From JBBRLA01 sp038231615 (GTDB lineage: Bacteria; Myxococcota_A; Polyangia; Palsa-1104; JAEUJZ01): a DNA stretch of 24,640 nt. The DNA lies in NCBI GenBank assembly GCA_038231615.1, contig JBBRLA010000033.1:1-24640 (forward strand), given 5' to 3'. A program made the translations under genes and the position numbers. The notes below the pieces were generated by a model that was given only the letters and a program-made list of their open reading frames with translations, did no database searches and was not told the DNA's origin. Every line of letters begins with the position of its first letter. Position 1 is the stretch's first letter. This document shows positions 7,095-14,161 of this stretch, piece after piece.

Positions 7095-8486
7095 GTGCCC
7101 CTCTTGCGTTCGCTCTTCATCCTGATTGTCCCTTGGCTTTGGCTTTGGACCGCCCTGGCGCAGGCCGCCCCTCTGGAAGAGGGGGTGACCCCGGCGGCGG
7201 TGGCCAGCTCTTTCGGCCATGACTACGAGGTCCACCACAAGGGCTGGAACGGGCTCTCGGACTTTTCCCAGCTCGTCGGGGAGCTGGGGTGCCCGGTGGC
7301 ACCGCGGACGGTGCTTGACTGGGACGGGCTGGACGGGCACGACGTGCTGGTCTTTCTGTACCCCGAGTCCCGCATCCCGGAGCGTGAGCTGGTGGCCTTT
7401 CTATCCGCCGGCGGGCGCGTGGTGCTGGCGGATGACTTTGGGCAGGGGGGACCGGCACTCTCGGCGCTGCGCATCGAACGTCGGACCTCGCCGCTGCCGC
7501 CGGGGGTGCGGAAGTACCGCGACAACCCCGCGCTGCCCATCGCCGATCCGGTGCGGGCGACAGGGCTGTCTCACGCGGCGCCGGAACTGGTGGCCAATCA
7601 CCCGTCGGCCTTTGCCGGGCCCCTTTTGCCGACCTATGCCTTCGCCCCGGGCGCCGGCCTGGTCATCGAAGGCACGCTGGGCCGGGGGCGCTTCGTCGCC
7701 ATCGCCGATCCCAGCCTGTTCATCAACAACATGCTCAAGCTTCCGGGGAACCGGGAGTTCGCCGCGCGGCTGGTCGCCGATCTGTGCCGCCTTTCGGGGG
7801 AGCACGATCGCCTGCTCCTGTTTCACGGGGCCTTCACCAGCCGAGGCACCCCGGCGGCGGTGCTTCCGGGCGCACCGGCAGCGTTTGGGCTGTACGACCT
7901 TCCGGGCCGCTTCAACCGCGCGCTCTCCGGCGCCAACCTGCACATCCAGGAGACCCTGTCCCGGGACCGCCTGGCCGCCGGCCTGGACGCCGCCTCCCTG
8001 GCGGGCCTGGCGCTGACCGTCGCCGTGCTGCTCTTGCTCCTGCGTTACTTGCCGCTCTCGCCTGTGTCCCATGACGCGGCCTTCGCCCAGCCGGCGCGGA
8101 CGCCGGAGACGGGTCTTTTCGCCGCCCTTCTGCGCCATGCCCGGGGCAACGTGCCCTGGGGCCACGCGTTTCCCGCGGCGCTGCTGCGGGAGGAGGTGCT
8201 GCTGCGGCTCTCGCCCTACCTGACTCCACCTTTGGGGGCAGGGCGGAGGCAGGCGTTGCGGCCGGCGGAGGTGGAACAGGCGCTCTCCTCACGGGTCAAC
8301 AAGAATGCCGGACGGGCGGCGGCGGCCCTGTGGCGAGAGCTGCGGACAATCCCCGGCATGGGGAACCTGGGGGACCTGGGGGCCGCCGGGATCACCGCCC
8401 CGATCTCGGCCCGGCGCCTGCGGCGGCTGCACACCCTGGCGGTGATCCTTTTCGCCGAGATCGCCAGGCCCGACGGCAAGGGATAG
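7095..8486 (+). CDS. DUF4350-domain membrane protein
   Basis: 463 residues from GTG 7095, 7 bases after the PPIase stop. It has an N-terminal signal peptide (SLFILIVPWLWLWTALAQAA) and a DUF4350-like region with DVLVFLYPESRIPERELVAFLSAGGRVVLADDFGQG, the 'open the envelope of a glutamine-amidotransferase-like fold' pattern usual for this family. A strongly hydrophobic helix near residues 295-315 (LAGLALTVAVLLLLLRYLPL) follows. The C-terminal ~140 residues are Arg/Ala/Leu-rich and soluble, presumably cytoplasmic. DUF4350 proteins are regularly encoded beside MoxR ATPases and DUF58 proteins; the molecular role is unknown. A membrane anchor or substrate-recognition part of a MoxR-driven maturation machine is the usual guess. 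Confidence 0.8.
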   Translation: MPLLRSLFILIVPWLWLWTALAQAAPLEEGVTPAAVASSFGHDYEVHHKGWNGLSDFSQLVGELGCPVAPRTVLDWDGLDGHDVLVFLYPESRIPERELVAFLSAGGRVVLADDFGQGGPALSALRIERRTSPLPPGVRKYRDNPALPIADPVRATGLSHAAPELVANHPSAFAGPLLPTYAFAPGAGLVIEGTLGRGRFVAIADPSLFINNMLKLPGNREFAARLVADLCRLSGEHDRLLLFHGAFTSRGTPAAVLPGAPAAFGLYDLPGRFNRALSGANLHIQETLSRDRLAAGLDAASLAGLALTVAVLLLLLRYLPLSPVSHDAAFAQPARTPETGLFAALLRHARGNVPWGHAFPAALLREEVLLRLSPYLTPPLGAGRRQALRPAEVEQALSSRVNKNAGRAAAALWRELRTIPGMGNLGDLGAAGITAPISARRLRRLHTLAVILFAEIARPDGKG

Positions 8487-8516
8487 GCGCCGCCCCGTGG
8501 TAAGCTCAGGAAACCG

Positions 8517-9557
8517 ATGGACACCCCGCTGACCCGAGAGAACCTGGCGCAGGCGCAGCGCCTGGGCCGCGCTGTCATGGAGGAGGTCGGCTTGGCCTTC
8601 ATCGGCAGCCCGGCCCTGGTCCGGGGCCTGCTGGTGTCGCTGATCGGCAGGGGCCACGTGCTTCTGGAAGGCGTCCCCGGCGTGGCCAAGACCACCCTGG
8701 TGAAGGCCTTCGCCCTGGTGCTCGGGTGCCAGTACCGGCGCATCCAGTTCACCCCCGACCTTTTGCCATCGGACATCACCGGGACCTACGTGCTGGACCC
8801 GGCCCGGGGCAGCTTCGTCCTGCGCGAGGGGCCGATCTTCTCGCAGATCATCCTGGGCGACGAAATCAACCGCGCCCCGCCCAAGACCCAATCGGCCCTT
8901 CTGGAGGCCATGCAAGAGGGGCAGGTCACCCTGGAGGGCCAGACCCGCACCCTGCTGGAGCCCTTCATCGTCCTGGCCACCCAGAACCCGGTGGAGCACG
9001 AGGGCACCTACCCCCTGCCCGAGGCCCAACTGGATCGCTTCCTGATGAAGCTGCACGTCGGCTACCCCGACGCCGCCGCCGAGAAGGAGATGCTGCGCGC
9101 CTATTCCCGCCCGCGTCCCACGGTGCGGGCGATGCTCTCGCCGCCGGCCATCCTGGAACTACAGTGCCTGGCAGAGCAGGTCCACATCGACGAGGAGATC
9201 TACGACTACGTGCTGGGGCTGACCCACTTCACCCGCAGCCACCGCCGGGTGGCCCTGGGGGCCTCGCCCAGGGCGGCGTTGGCCCTTTTGCACGCGGCGC
9301 GGGCCCAGGCGCTGCTCTCCGGCCGGGACTTTGTCCTGCCCGACGACGTGAAGGCGCTAGCCCCGCATGTGCTGGCCCACCGGCTGCTGCTGCTGGCAGA
9401 GGCCGAGCTGGAAGGAGTGGGACAGGGCAGCGTCATCGAGGAAGGGCTCCAGCGGGTGCCGGTGCGGACACCGATGGCGGGCGAGCGTCCGTCCCAGGCC
9501 CACGGCGGTCACGGGGCAGCCCCCGGCAATCGGCCGGTGCGCCCAGGGGGGCAATAG
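8517..9557 (+). CDS. MoxR-family AAA+ ATPase
   Basis: 346 residues. The Walker A motif is GVPGVAKTT (residues 52-60), Walker B IILGDE (111-116), then NRAPPKTQSALLEAMQE, the MoxR hallmark, and sensor 1 IVLATQNPVEHEGTYPLPEAQLDRF from about residue 151. The C-terminal lid domain contains LTHFTRSHRRVALGASPRA and LPDDVKALAPHVLAHRL, both typical. MoxR proteins are chaperone-like ATPases that act on partner proteins carrying DUF58 or von Willebrand A folds, both found in the next gene. The ATG follows the DUF4350 stop by 30 bases; there is no strong ribosome-binding site, only a weak CAGGAAA. The last ~25 residues are Pro/Gly/Arg-rich and look disordered. The assignment is firm; the substrate is not known. 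Confidence 0.95.
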   Translation: MDTPLTRENLAQAQRLGRAVMEEVGLAFIGSPALVRGLLVSLIGRGHVLLEGVPGVAKTTLVKAFALVLGCQYRRIQFTPDLLPSDITGTYVLDPARGSFVLREGPIFSQIILGDEINRAPPKTQSALLEAMQEGQVTLEGQTRTLLEPFIVLATQNPVEHEGTYPLPEAQLDRFLMKLHVGYPDAAAEKEMLRAYSRPRPTVRAMLSPPAILELQCLAEQVHIDEEIYDYVLGLTHFTRSHRRVALGASPRAALALLHAARAQALLSGRDFVLPDDVKALAPHVLAHRLLLLAEAELEGVGQGSVIEEGLQRVPVRTPMAGERPSQAHGGHGAAPGNRPVRPGGQ

Positions 9558-9565
9558 CTCCGCCC

Positions 9566-11470
9566 ATGGAGCAATCGCCAAGCGCGAGGCGCCGCGGTGA
9601 TCCATCGGCACCGCCAGGTCGAGCGGAGCGGGAGGGCAAGCGGGGGGCCGGCAGGGTGCCGGTGCTCACCGGCAGAGGGCGCATCTGGCTGAGCCTCTCC
9701 CTGGTGCTGCTCATCCTCGGCGTCGGCTCGGGCAGCTCGTCCCTGGCGGCGCTGGGCCTGTGCGTCCTGTCCGGGCTGCTGGCGCTTTACGTCCACTTCT
9801 TCCCCACGGCAATCCTGGTGTGGCGCCGCTATCTGGAACTGCTCTGGTGGGTGCCCCGCCAGGCGGGCGCAAAGGGGGCCCAGAGTTCCTTCGGGCTGGT
9901 GGCGCACCGGCCCTTCCCCCTCAAACTCACCCTGCGCAACCTGAGTCCGTTGGCCCTGGGCCTGGCCGAGGTGCGGGTCTTCGCCTCGCGCTGCGTGGAG
10001 GTCGTCGGGCCTGCGCCGCTTCTGTTGCTGCCGGCTCGCAGCGAGGTCAACGCCAGCGCCGAGCTGCGGGTGACGCAGGCCGGGCAGTGGTTTCTTCATG
10101 GGGCCGCGGTGCAGCTCCGCGATCGCCTGGGGCTCTTTGCCGTCGAGGCCTACGTCCCCTCGTCCACCCCCTTGAAGGTGCTGCCCCGGCAAGGCCCGCG
10201 CGCGCCCCTGTCGCCGGTGCGCCTGTCCGTCGGCGCCTCCGACGAGCGCCTGGGCGTCCACACCCTGCGCCACCGCGGCATCGGCGGCGAGTTGCGCGAA
10301 CTCCGCGACTACGTGCCCGGCGACCCCTTCAAGCTGATCGCCTGGAAGGCCAGCGCCCGAGCGCCGCTGGGGCGGCTCCTGGTACGCGATCTCGACCGCG
10401 AGACCCTTTTCACCCACAACCTCCTTCTGGACATCGGGCCCAGCATGCGCGAGGGGCCGCCGGGAAGCTGGAAGCTGGACCATGCCATCGAGCTGGCCCT
10501 TTCCTACGCCCGGACGGTGCTCGATGGCGGCGATCGGGTGGGCCTGCTGACTTATGACGGTAGCATCTACGGCCACCTGCGCCCCGGGGCGGGGCCGGCG
10601 CAGCGCCTGTGCCTGACGGAACAACTGCTCTCGGCCATGACCGTGGTGGACGAACGCTTCACCGGGGTCAGCGATGCCGAGCTGGCCGCCGCGGTGGCCC
10701 GCTACCTGCGCCAGCAGGAGGGCCTGGATGTGCGCGTGTCGCGGCCGACGTCCCTGGCCACCGCCGAGGCCTGGTCCGGGCTGGAGGTATCCCCCGGCGG
10801 GGAATATTACGACATGCAGCAGCTCCTTCAGGCGGTGCGGCGCCATCTAGATCGCGAAGCGCGCAGCGCCGCGGTGATCAATCGTGAAGCGCGCAGCGCC
10901 GCGGTGATCAATCGTGAAGCGCGCAGCGCCGCGGTGATCAATCGCGAAGCGCGCAGCGCCGCGGTGATCAATCGCGAAGCGCGCAGCGCCGCCGACCAAT
11001 CCAGCGTGGTGGTGGGCCCTGGGGCCGACTCCCTGCTCCTGCGGCAATTCTGCCAGCGGTTCGGAATCGAACTGCCCTACGGTCGGCCATCCGGCAACAC
11101 CGGCGCCATCCTCTTGCGGGCCGGCGGCCTGGCCGCGGCGCTGGAGCGCATCGCCGCCTCGCGAGGGTCCGAGCGCGTAGTGCTGATCTCCGATCTCGAG
11201 GGCATCCTCCCCGGCATCCCCCTCATCGCCCGCGCCGTCTCCCTGTGCCGCCGTCGCGGCCACCAGCTCCTCTGCCTGAGGCCGGCAGCGCGGCGCTACG
11301 TCCCGCCGGAACTCCTTGGCGCCCCCCCCGCCGCGGCGATCGCCGAGATTTTTGGCTGGGAAATCACCAGAAGAGAGGCTCAAGCGCACTCCGCTCTGGC
11401 GCGGTTGGGCTTTCATGTGATAGCGGTGGGACCTGAAGATGGTCTCGCGCAAATCCTCGGAAAAGGTTAG
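9566..11470 (+). CDS. DUF58 (vWA-like) membrane protein with repeat insertions
   Basis: 634 residues from ATG 9566, 8 bases after the MoxR stop; longer than the ~400-450 usual for DUF58. Two adjacent membrane helices lie near residues 38-75 (IWLSLSLVLLILGVG... and LALYVHFFPTAILVW). A beta-sandwich region follows, then the DUF58 signature LRDYVPGDPFKLIAWKASAR near residue 245. The vWA-like part has LLLDIGPSM (a D-x-G-x-S variant of MIDAS) and DRVGLLTYDG. Residues ~429-476 are an inserted 10-residue tandem repeat (REARSAAVIN), after which normal family-like sequence resumes (RVVLISDLEGI). The extra N-terminal ~30 residues are low-complexity and come partly from a relative of the same repeat. 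DUF58 proteins work with MoxR at the membrane. The insertion keeps the frame, so the protein may still function. Confidence 0.85.
   Translation: MEQSPSARRRGDPSAPPGRAEREGKRGAGRVPVLTGRGRIWLSLSLVLLILGVGSGSSSLAALGLCVLSGLLALYVHFFPTAILVWRRYLELLWWVPRQAGAKGAQSSFGLVAHRPFPLKLTLRNLSPLALGLAEVRVFASRCVEVVGPAPLLLLPARSEVNASAELRVTQAGQWFLHGAAVQLRDRLGLFAVEAYVPSSTPLKVLPRQGPRAPLSPVRLSVGASDERLGVHTLRHRGIGGELRELRDYVPGDPFKLIAWKASARAPLGRLLVRDLDRETLFTHNLLLDIGPSMREGPPGSWKLDHAIELALSYARTVLDGGDRVGLLTYDGSIYGHLRPGAGPAQRLCLTEQLLSAMTVVDERFTGVSDAELAAAVARYLRQQEGLDVRVSRPTSLATAEAWSGLEVSPGGEYYDMQQLLQAVRRHLDREARSAAVINREARSAAVINREARSAAVINREARSAAVINREARSAADQSSVVVGPGADSLLLRQFCQRFGIELPYGRPSGNTGAILLRAGGLAAALERIAASRGSERVVLISDLEGILPGIPLIARAVSLCRRRGHQLLCLRPAARRYVPPELLGAPPAAAIAEIFGWEITRREAQAHSALARLGFHVIAVGPEDGLAQILGKG
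9572..9606 (+). repeat. Single copy of the DUF58-associated repeat (5' end of gene)
   Basis: CAATCGCCAAGCGCGAGG followed by CGCCGCGGTGATCCATCG resembles one unit of the tandem array at 10851-10992 with a few substitutions. It lies across the first codons of the DUF58 gene and shapes its odd N-terminus (QSPSARRRGDPS). Confidence 0.55.
10851..10992 (+). repeat. 30-bp in-frame tandem repeat, 4 full copies plus a partial fifth
   Basis: Units start at 10851, 10881, 10911, 10941 and 10971. Each is exactly 30 bp and begins ATCGYGAAGCGCGCAGCGCC; the second half ends GCGGTGATCA. Units 2 and 3 have T where units 1, 4 and 5 have C (position 5), the only visible difference. The fifth is cut off after about 22 bp. 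The exact 30-bp period adds 10 residues per unit and keeps the DUF58 frame open; the opposite strand is open too. Confidence 0.95.
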
Positions 11471-11473
11471 TAG

Positions 11474-11517
11474 CCAATCGCCAAGCGCCGCGGTTGCCGA
11501 TCGCCAAGCGCGGCGGT
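11474..11517 (+). repeat. Two repeat relatives forming a hairpin after the DUF58 stop
   Basis: Two tandem relatives of the 30-bp unit (each with ATCGCCAAGCG...CGGT) lie just downstream of the DUF58 stop. Together they form an inverted repeat: CGCCGCGGTTG (11486-11496), an 8-base loop, then CAAGCGCGGCG (11505-11515), 11 pairs with one mismatch. No T-run follows, so it is not a typical intrinsic terminator, though it could stabilise a 3' end. Confidence 0.6.
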
Positions 11518-11564
11518 CCCCAAAACATAGCCTGCATAGCTGACGTAAGGTAAGATCAATCCCG

Positions 11565-11594
11565 TTGACGCTGAATAAGCTCAACTCGTATGGT
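11565..11594 (+). promoter_or_regulatory. Possible sigma70-type promoter for the ferredoxin gene
   Basis: TTGACG (11565-11570), 18 bases, then TATGGT (11589-11594). It lies in the 171-base gap after the DUF58 operon and would give a leader of about 40 bases. An AAGGAG Shine-Dalgarno sequence is at 11625-11630, 11 bases before the ATG, a rather long spacing. Confidence 0.45.
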
Positions 11595-11641
11595 AGGGCG
11601 GCTGTCCTATCAGGGAAGCTGACCAAGGAGCCGGTAAAACG

Positions 11642-11956
11642 ATGGCCACGATGATCACCGAGGAGTGCATCAACTGCGGTGCGTGCGAGCCCGAGTGCCC
11701 CAATGAGGCGATCTCCGAGGGCGAAGACATCTATGTGATTGACCCCAACCTCTGCACCGAGTGTGTGGGTTTCCATGACTACGAAGCCTGCCAGGCTGTC
11801 TGCCCCGTCGAGTGCTGCATCCCCGACCCGAACAACCGGGAGACCGAAGGCGACCTCCTGGCCCGGGCAGTGAGGCTGCACCCGGACAAGGAGTTCCCGC
11901 CGCTGGCCAGTCTCCCGGCGAATCTCTCGCTGTTCAAGAACCCCGCGCGAAAGTAA
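11642..11956 (+). CDS. 2[4Fe-4S] ferredoxin, Alvin/YfhL type
   Basis: 104 residues. The first cluster motif is C9-x2-C12-x2-C15-x3-C19-P (CINCGACEPECP). The second is C38-x2-C41-x8-C50-x3-C54-P, with the extended 8-residue loop (VGFHDYEA) between the second and third ligands that defines the Allochromatium/YfhL ferredoxin group. A C-terminal extension after residue ~60 is also typical and includes a helix (EGDLLARAVRLHPDKEF). All eight ligands are present; two further cysteines (58-59) are probably not ligands. These low-potential cytoplasmic electron carriers serve varied partners, and none is encoded next door. The gene has its own likely promoter and appears monocistronic or co-transcribed with the lipoprotein gene 56 bases downstream. 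Confidence 0.93.
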   Translation: MATMITEECINCGACEPECPNEAISEGEDIYVIDPNLCTECVGFHDYEACQAVCPVECCIPDPNNRETEGDLLARAVRLHPDKEFPPLASLPANLSLFKNPARK

Positions 11957-12002
11957 GATGGGCCCTGCCACCGGCCCCGATGTGGGCCGGCGTGTCAGGG
12001 TC

Positions 12003-12007
12003 AGGAG
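12003..12007 (+). promoter_or_regulatory. Ribosome-binding site of the ZU5-like lipoprotein
   Basis: AGGAG at about 12003-12007, 5 bases before ATG 12013. It picks this start over in-frame upstream codons, and the signal peptide begins exactly here. Confidence 0.5.
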
Positions 12008-12012
12008 CGGCG

Positions 12013-12702
12013 ATGCGGAACATCGGATATGCTTTGATGTTGTGCGCGGGGCTTGTGGGCTGCTCGGCAGCTCCGGATGCGTCATCGCAGTTTAACCCGG
12101 CCAAAACCCCCCTCATGCCCCTGGATGGCGGCAAGACCATCGGCCCGGGGGGTGGGCGCGTCAGCGTCGGCCCGTTGACCCTGGATTTCCCGCCGGGCGC
12201 GGTGTCCGAGCGGGTGCACATCACCGTGGTCCCGGTGCAGCCCGGCCGTCCCGCCGATCCCACCGACGAGATCGGTCCCGCGGTGCCGGTACGCCCGCCG
12301 GTCACCTTCTCGGTATGGGTGCGGCCCGAGGACCTGTCCCTGTCCCAGCCGGTGCGCGTCACCTTCGCCACCGGCGCCGACGTCACCACCGCGGCGCTGG
12401 CCCTGGCGCTGCCTCGGCCCACACACGAACTGGCCTGGGAACCCCTGCCCGGTCAGGGGCGATCCCCGGGCCTGGTGTGGAGCCTGAGCCGCCACCTGGG
12501 CATCTTCGGCCTGGTGCAAGTCGATTGCTGTAGCGGCGTCTCCGGGGTCGGGGACTGCTCCCTGCGCTGCGACGTCGGTCCACTCCACTACGTGTGCGAC
12601 GGCAGATCCGACGATCCGACGTGCTGCGATCCGTTCACCGGGTCGCCGCAGGAGGAACCCTTAACCCTGTGCCAAATCAGTCCCCCCGACCTGGGACGGT
12701 GA
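12013..12702 (+). CDS. Lipoprotein with ZU5-like domain
   Basis: 229 residues. The signal peptide MRNIGYALMLCAGLVGC has a clear lipobox (LVGC, lipidated Cys17), followed by a short linker. Residues ~45-90 match the ZU5-like pattern seen in many myxobacterial surface proteins: GGKTIGPGGGRVSVGPLTLD, FPPGAVSERVHITVVPV. A second beta-rich stretch follows (PVTFSVWVRPEDLSL, PVRVTFATG). The last ~50 residues hold ten cysteines (DCC, DCSLRC, VCDG, TCCDPF), probably disulfide-bonded. The likely place is the outer surface or periplasm; the ligand is unknown. An open frame extends upstream through the ferredoxin end, but the Shine-Dalgarno and signal peptide fix the start here. It stops directly before the 160-bp foldback. 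Confidence 0.82.
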   Translation: MRNIGYALMLCAGLVGCSAAPDASSQFNPAKTPLMPLDGGKTIGPGGGRVSVGPLTLDFPPGAVSERVHITVVPVQPGRPADPTDEIGPAVPVRPPVTFSVWVRPEDLSLSQPVRVTFATGADVTTAALALALPRPTHELAWEPLPGQGRSPGLVWSLSRHLGIFGLVQVDCCSGVSGVGDCSLRCDVGPLHYVCDGRSDDPTCCDPFTGSPQEEPLTLCQISPPDLGR

Positions 12703-12703
12703 C

Positions 12704-12863
12704 AGAAGCACCGGGCCGGGCAGATTTTGGCGTACCTCTCCCCCATGTCCTCGCATTCGCGAGGCCATGGGAGGTGCCCCCACGCTCCGTCGGTCACGTA
12801 CAGTAGTACGCTCCCTCGGTCGCCGCGGGGGTGCGCCAAAATCTGCTCCGGCCCGGTGCTTCT
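12704..12863. repeat. 160-bp foldback element with nested hairpins (MITE-like, or large bidirectional terminator)
   Basis: The outer arms 12704-12732 and 12834-12863 are inverted copies differing by one base insertion: AGAAGCACCGGGCCGG then (A)GCAGATTTTGGCG against its complement. Inside are two further palindromic parts. One is CCATG-t-CCTCGC, loop ATTC, GCGAGG-c-CATGG (12743-12770). The other contains CGTAC-AGTA-GTACG (12797-12810), flanked by two near-identical direct copies of GCTCCSTCGGTC. The whole would fold as a long stem topped by two hairpins. It starts 1 base after a stop codon and lies between convergent genes. No clear target-site duplication is visible and no credible gene lies inside. 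Confidence 0.75.
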
Positions 12864-12937
12864 TACTGAGATGGCTCTTCGTCAACTGGCTTTTCATTAG
12901 CGTGACCCTGTATGGACTCGGCTGCGGCTGGGGATCT

Positions 12938-14161
12938 CTACGGATGTTCCGGCCAGGGGCGGGAAGAGCCCGCCGGGTTGCCGCCGGGCATCGGCCAGGG
13001 GTGCCAGGAATGATCGCCCTCCGTCCCTCCCTCTAGCAGCCAGAGGTAGCGCTCCCCCGAGGCGATCGCCACCACGCCGCCGCCCCACTGTAGGGTCAGC
13101 CCGGAAAGCGCCACCGCCCCGGGCAACTCCTGCCGGAAGACCCGTCCATCCGGCTGCACGGAGAGCACCCCCTGATGCATCGCCGAAAACCGCCCGCCCG
13201 ACGAGAACGCGGTGTAGATCCTGCCGTCTTGGCCCAGGAGCGGACCCGCGATCAACCCCGCCCCGGCCCCATCCTGCCCCGCCTCCAGCGCCGCGGTACA
13301 ACCCCCACCCGCGCGGCACAGATCCACCGATGCCCCTCGCTGGACCAGTACATAGACCGCCCCATCCGCCATCAGCAATGGCGCCGATCGCGCCGCCCCC
13401 GGCAGCGCCAACCGCCGCGTCACCACCCCTGCCCGATCCAGCGCCACCACCTCCGCCCCGCTGCTCACCGCGCCCACCTCGCCGCCCCGCGGCGAGATCG
13501 AAAGCCCCACCGGCGCCGCTTCCAGTGACAGCCTCGTCCCCACCAGGCCGCTTCGCTCCGCCAGGAATACCTCGTGGCGCCCCTTCTCATCGCTGCCCAT
13601 CCCCAGAAGCTGCCCCGTCGCCGCGATCACCACCTGGCGATCTCGCGTCAACCCCAGGCTGGTGCGAAAGCCGGCCTGGCCATCGGCCAAAAAACCCGCC
13701 AGCGCCCCCCGGCGATCCATCAAGTAAAGCGCCCCCCGATCGTCCGCGCAGGGCAGCGACCCCTCATCCCCGCCGTCCTCCACCGTGAACTTCAGTTCCC
13801 CGCCCAGGCTGTACCCATACATCGCCCCGCCCACCCCTTGCAGCACCACCAGCGTGCTCGACACCACCACCGGCTGCGGCACCACCGGCCCCGGCAGGCC
13901 CTTGTTCCACAGGATCGTCCCCTTCGGACTCATCGCCACGAACTGCTTCTGCGCCGTGACCACGAACATCGTCCCGTCAGGGTGCACCGCCGGCCGCCCC
14001 ACCGGCTGAAAGGGCAAGGGCAGGTTGCGCGCCAGATGGTTTTCCAGGGACAGCCGCGCCCGCGTCCGCAGCCCCATCACCGCCCAGGCCAGCGCGAAGG
14101 CCGAGAGCGCCACCCCCAGGAACAACACCGGGCGCCCGCGTCCGTGATTGTCTTTTGCCAT
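12938..14161 (-). CDS. Membrane-anchored beta-propeller (PQQ/WD-like) protein
   Basis: 407 residues from ATG 14161; a GTG one codon upstream is possible. A single N-terminal membrane anchor (RPVLFLGVALSAFALAWAVM, ~residues 10-30) is followed by a long exported part made of repeated blade-like units: FQPVGRPAVHPDGTMFVVTA, VAMSPKGTILWNKGLPGPVV, PQPVVVSSTLVVLQG, SLPCADDRGALYLMD and, late, AGPLLGQDGRIYTAF. The 'G-x-x-W' blade ends and 'P.v..dG.iyv' strands are typical of PQQ-like beta-propellers; no quinoprotein catalytic residues can be assigned. It is the last gene of the ACP/FkbH operon, and its start overlaps the FemAB-like stop (TGATG). A scaffold or binding role at the periplasmic face is the simplest guess. 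Confidence 0.72.
   Translation of the reverse strand: MAKDNHGRGRPVLFLGVALSAFALAWAVMGLRTRARLSLENHLARNLPLPFQPVGRPAVHPDGTMFVVTAQKQFVAMSPKGTILWNKGLPGPVVPQPVVVSSTLVVLQGVGGAMYGYSLGGELKFTVEDGGDEGSLPCADDRGALYLMDRRGALAGFLADGQAGFRTSLGLTRDRQVVIAATGQLLGMGSDEKGRHEVFLAERSGLVGTRLSLEAAPVGLSISPRGGEVGAVSSGAEVVALDRAGVVTRRLALPGAARSAPLLMADGAVYVLVQRGASVDLCRAGGGCTAALEAGQDGAGAGLIAGPLLGQDGRIYTAFSSGGRFSAMHQGVLSVQPDGRVFRQELPGAVALSGLTLQWGGGVVAIASGERYLWLLEGGTEGDHSWHPWPMPGGNPAGSSRPWPEHP

Noticed and set aside
8726..9565. N-terminal extension of the DUF58 frame through the MoxR gene
   Set aside because: Pro/Gly/Arg-rich shadow of MoxR; DUF58-like sequence begins only after ATG 9566.
10851..10992. CRISPR-like array
   Set aside because: Units are directly adjacent with no spacers and lie inside a conserved gene.
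10847..12085. 412-residue minus frame across the DUF58 end and ferredoxin
   Set aside because: Opposite strand of two well-supported genes. It stays open through the 30-bp repeat only because the period is a multiple of three.
12704..12863. Insertion sequence
   Set aside because: No transposase or target-site duplication visible; at most a non-autonomous element.
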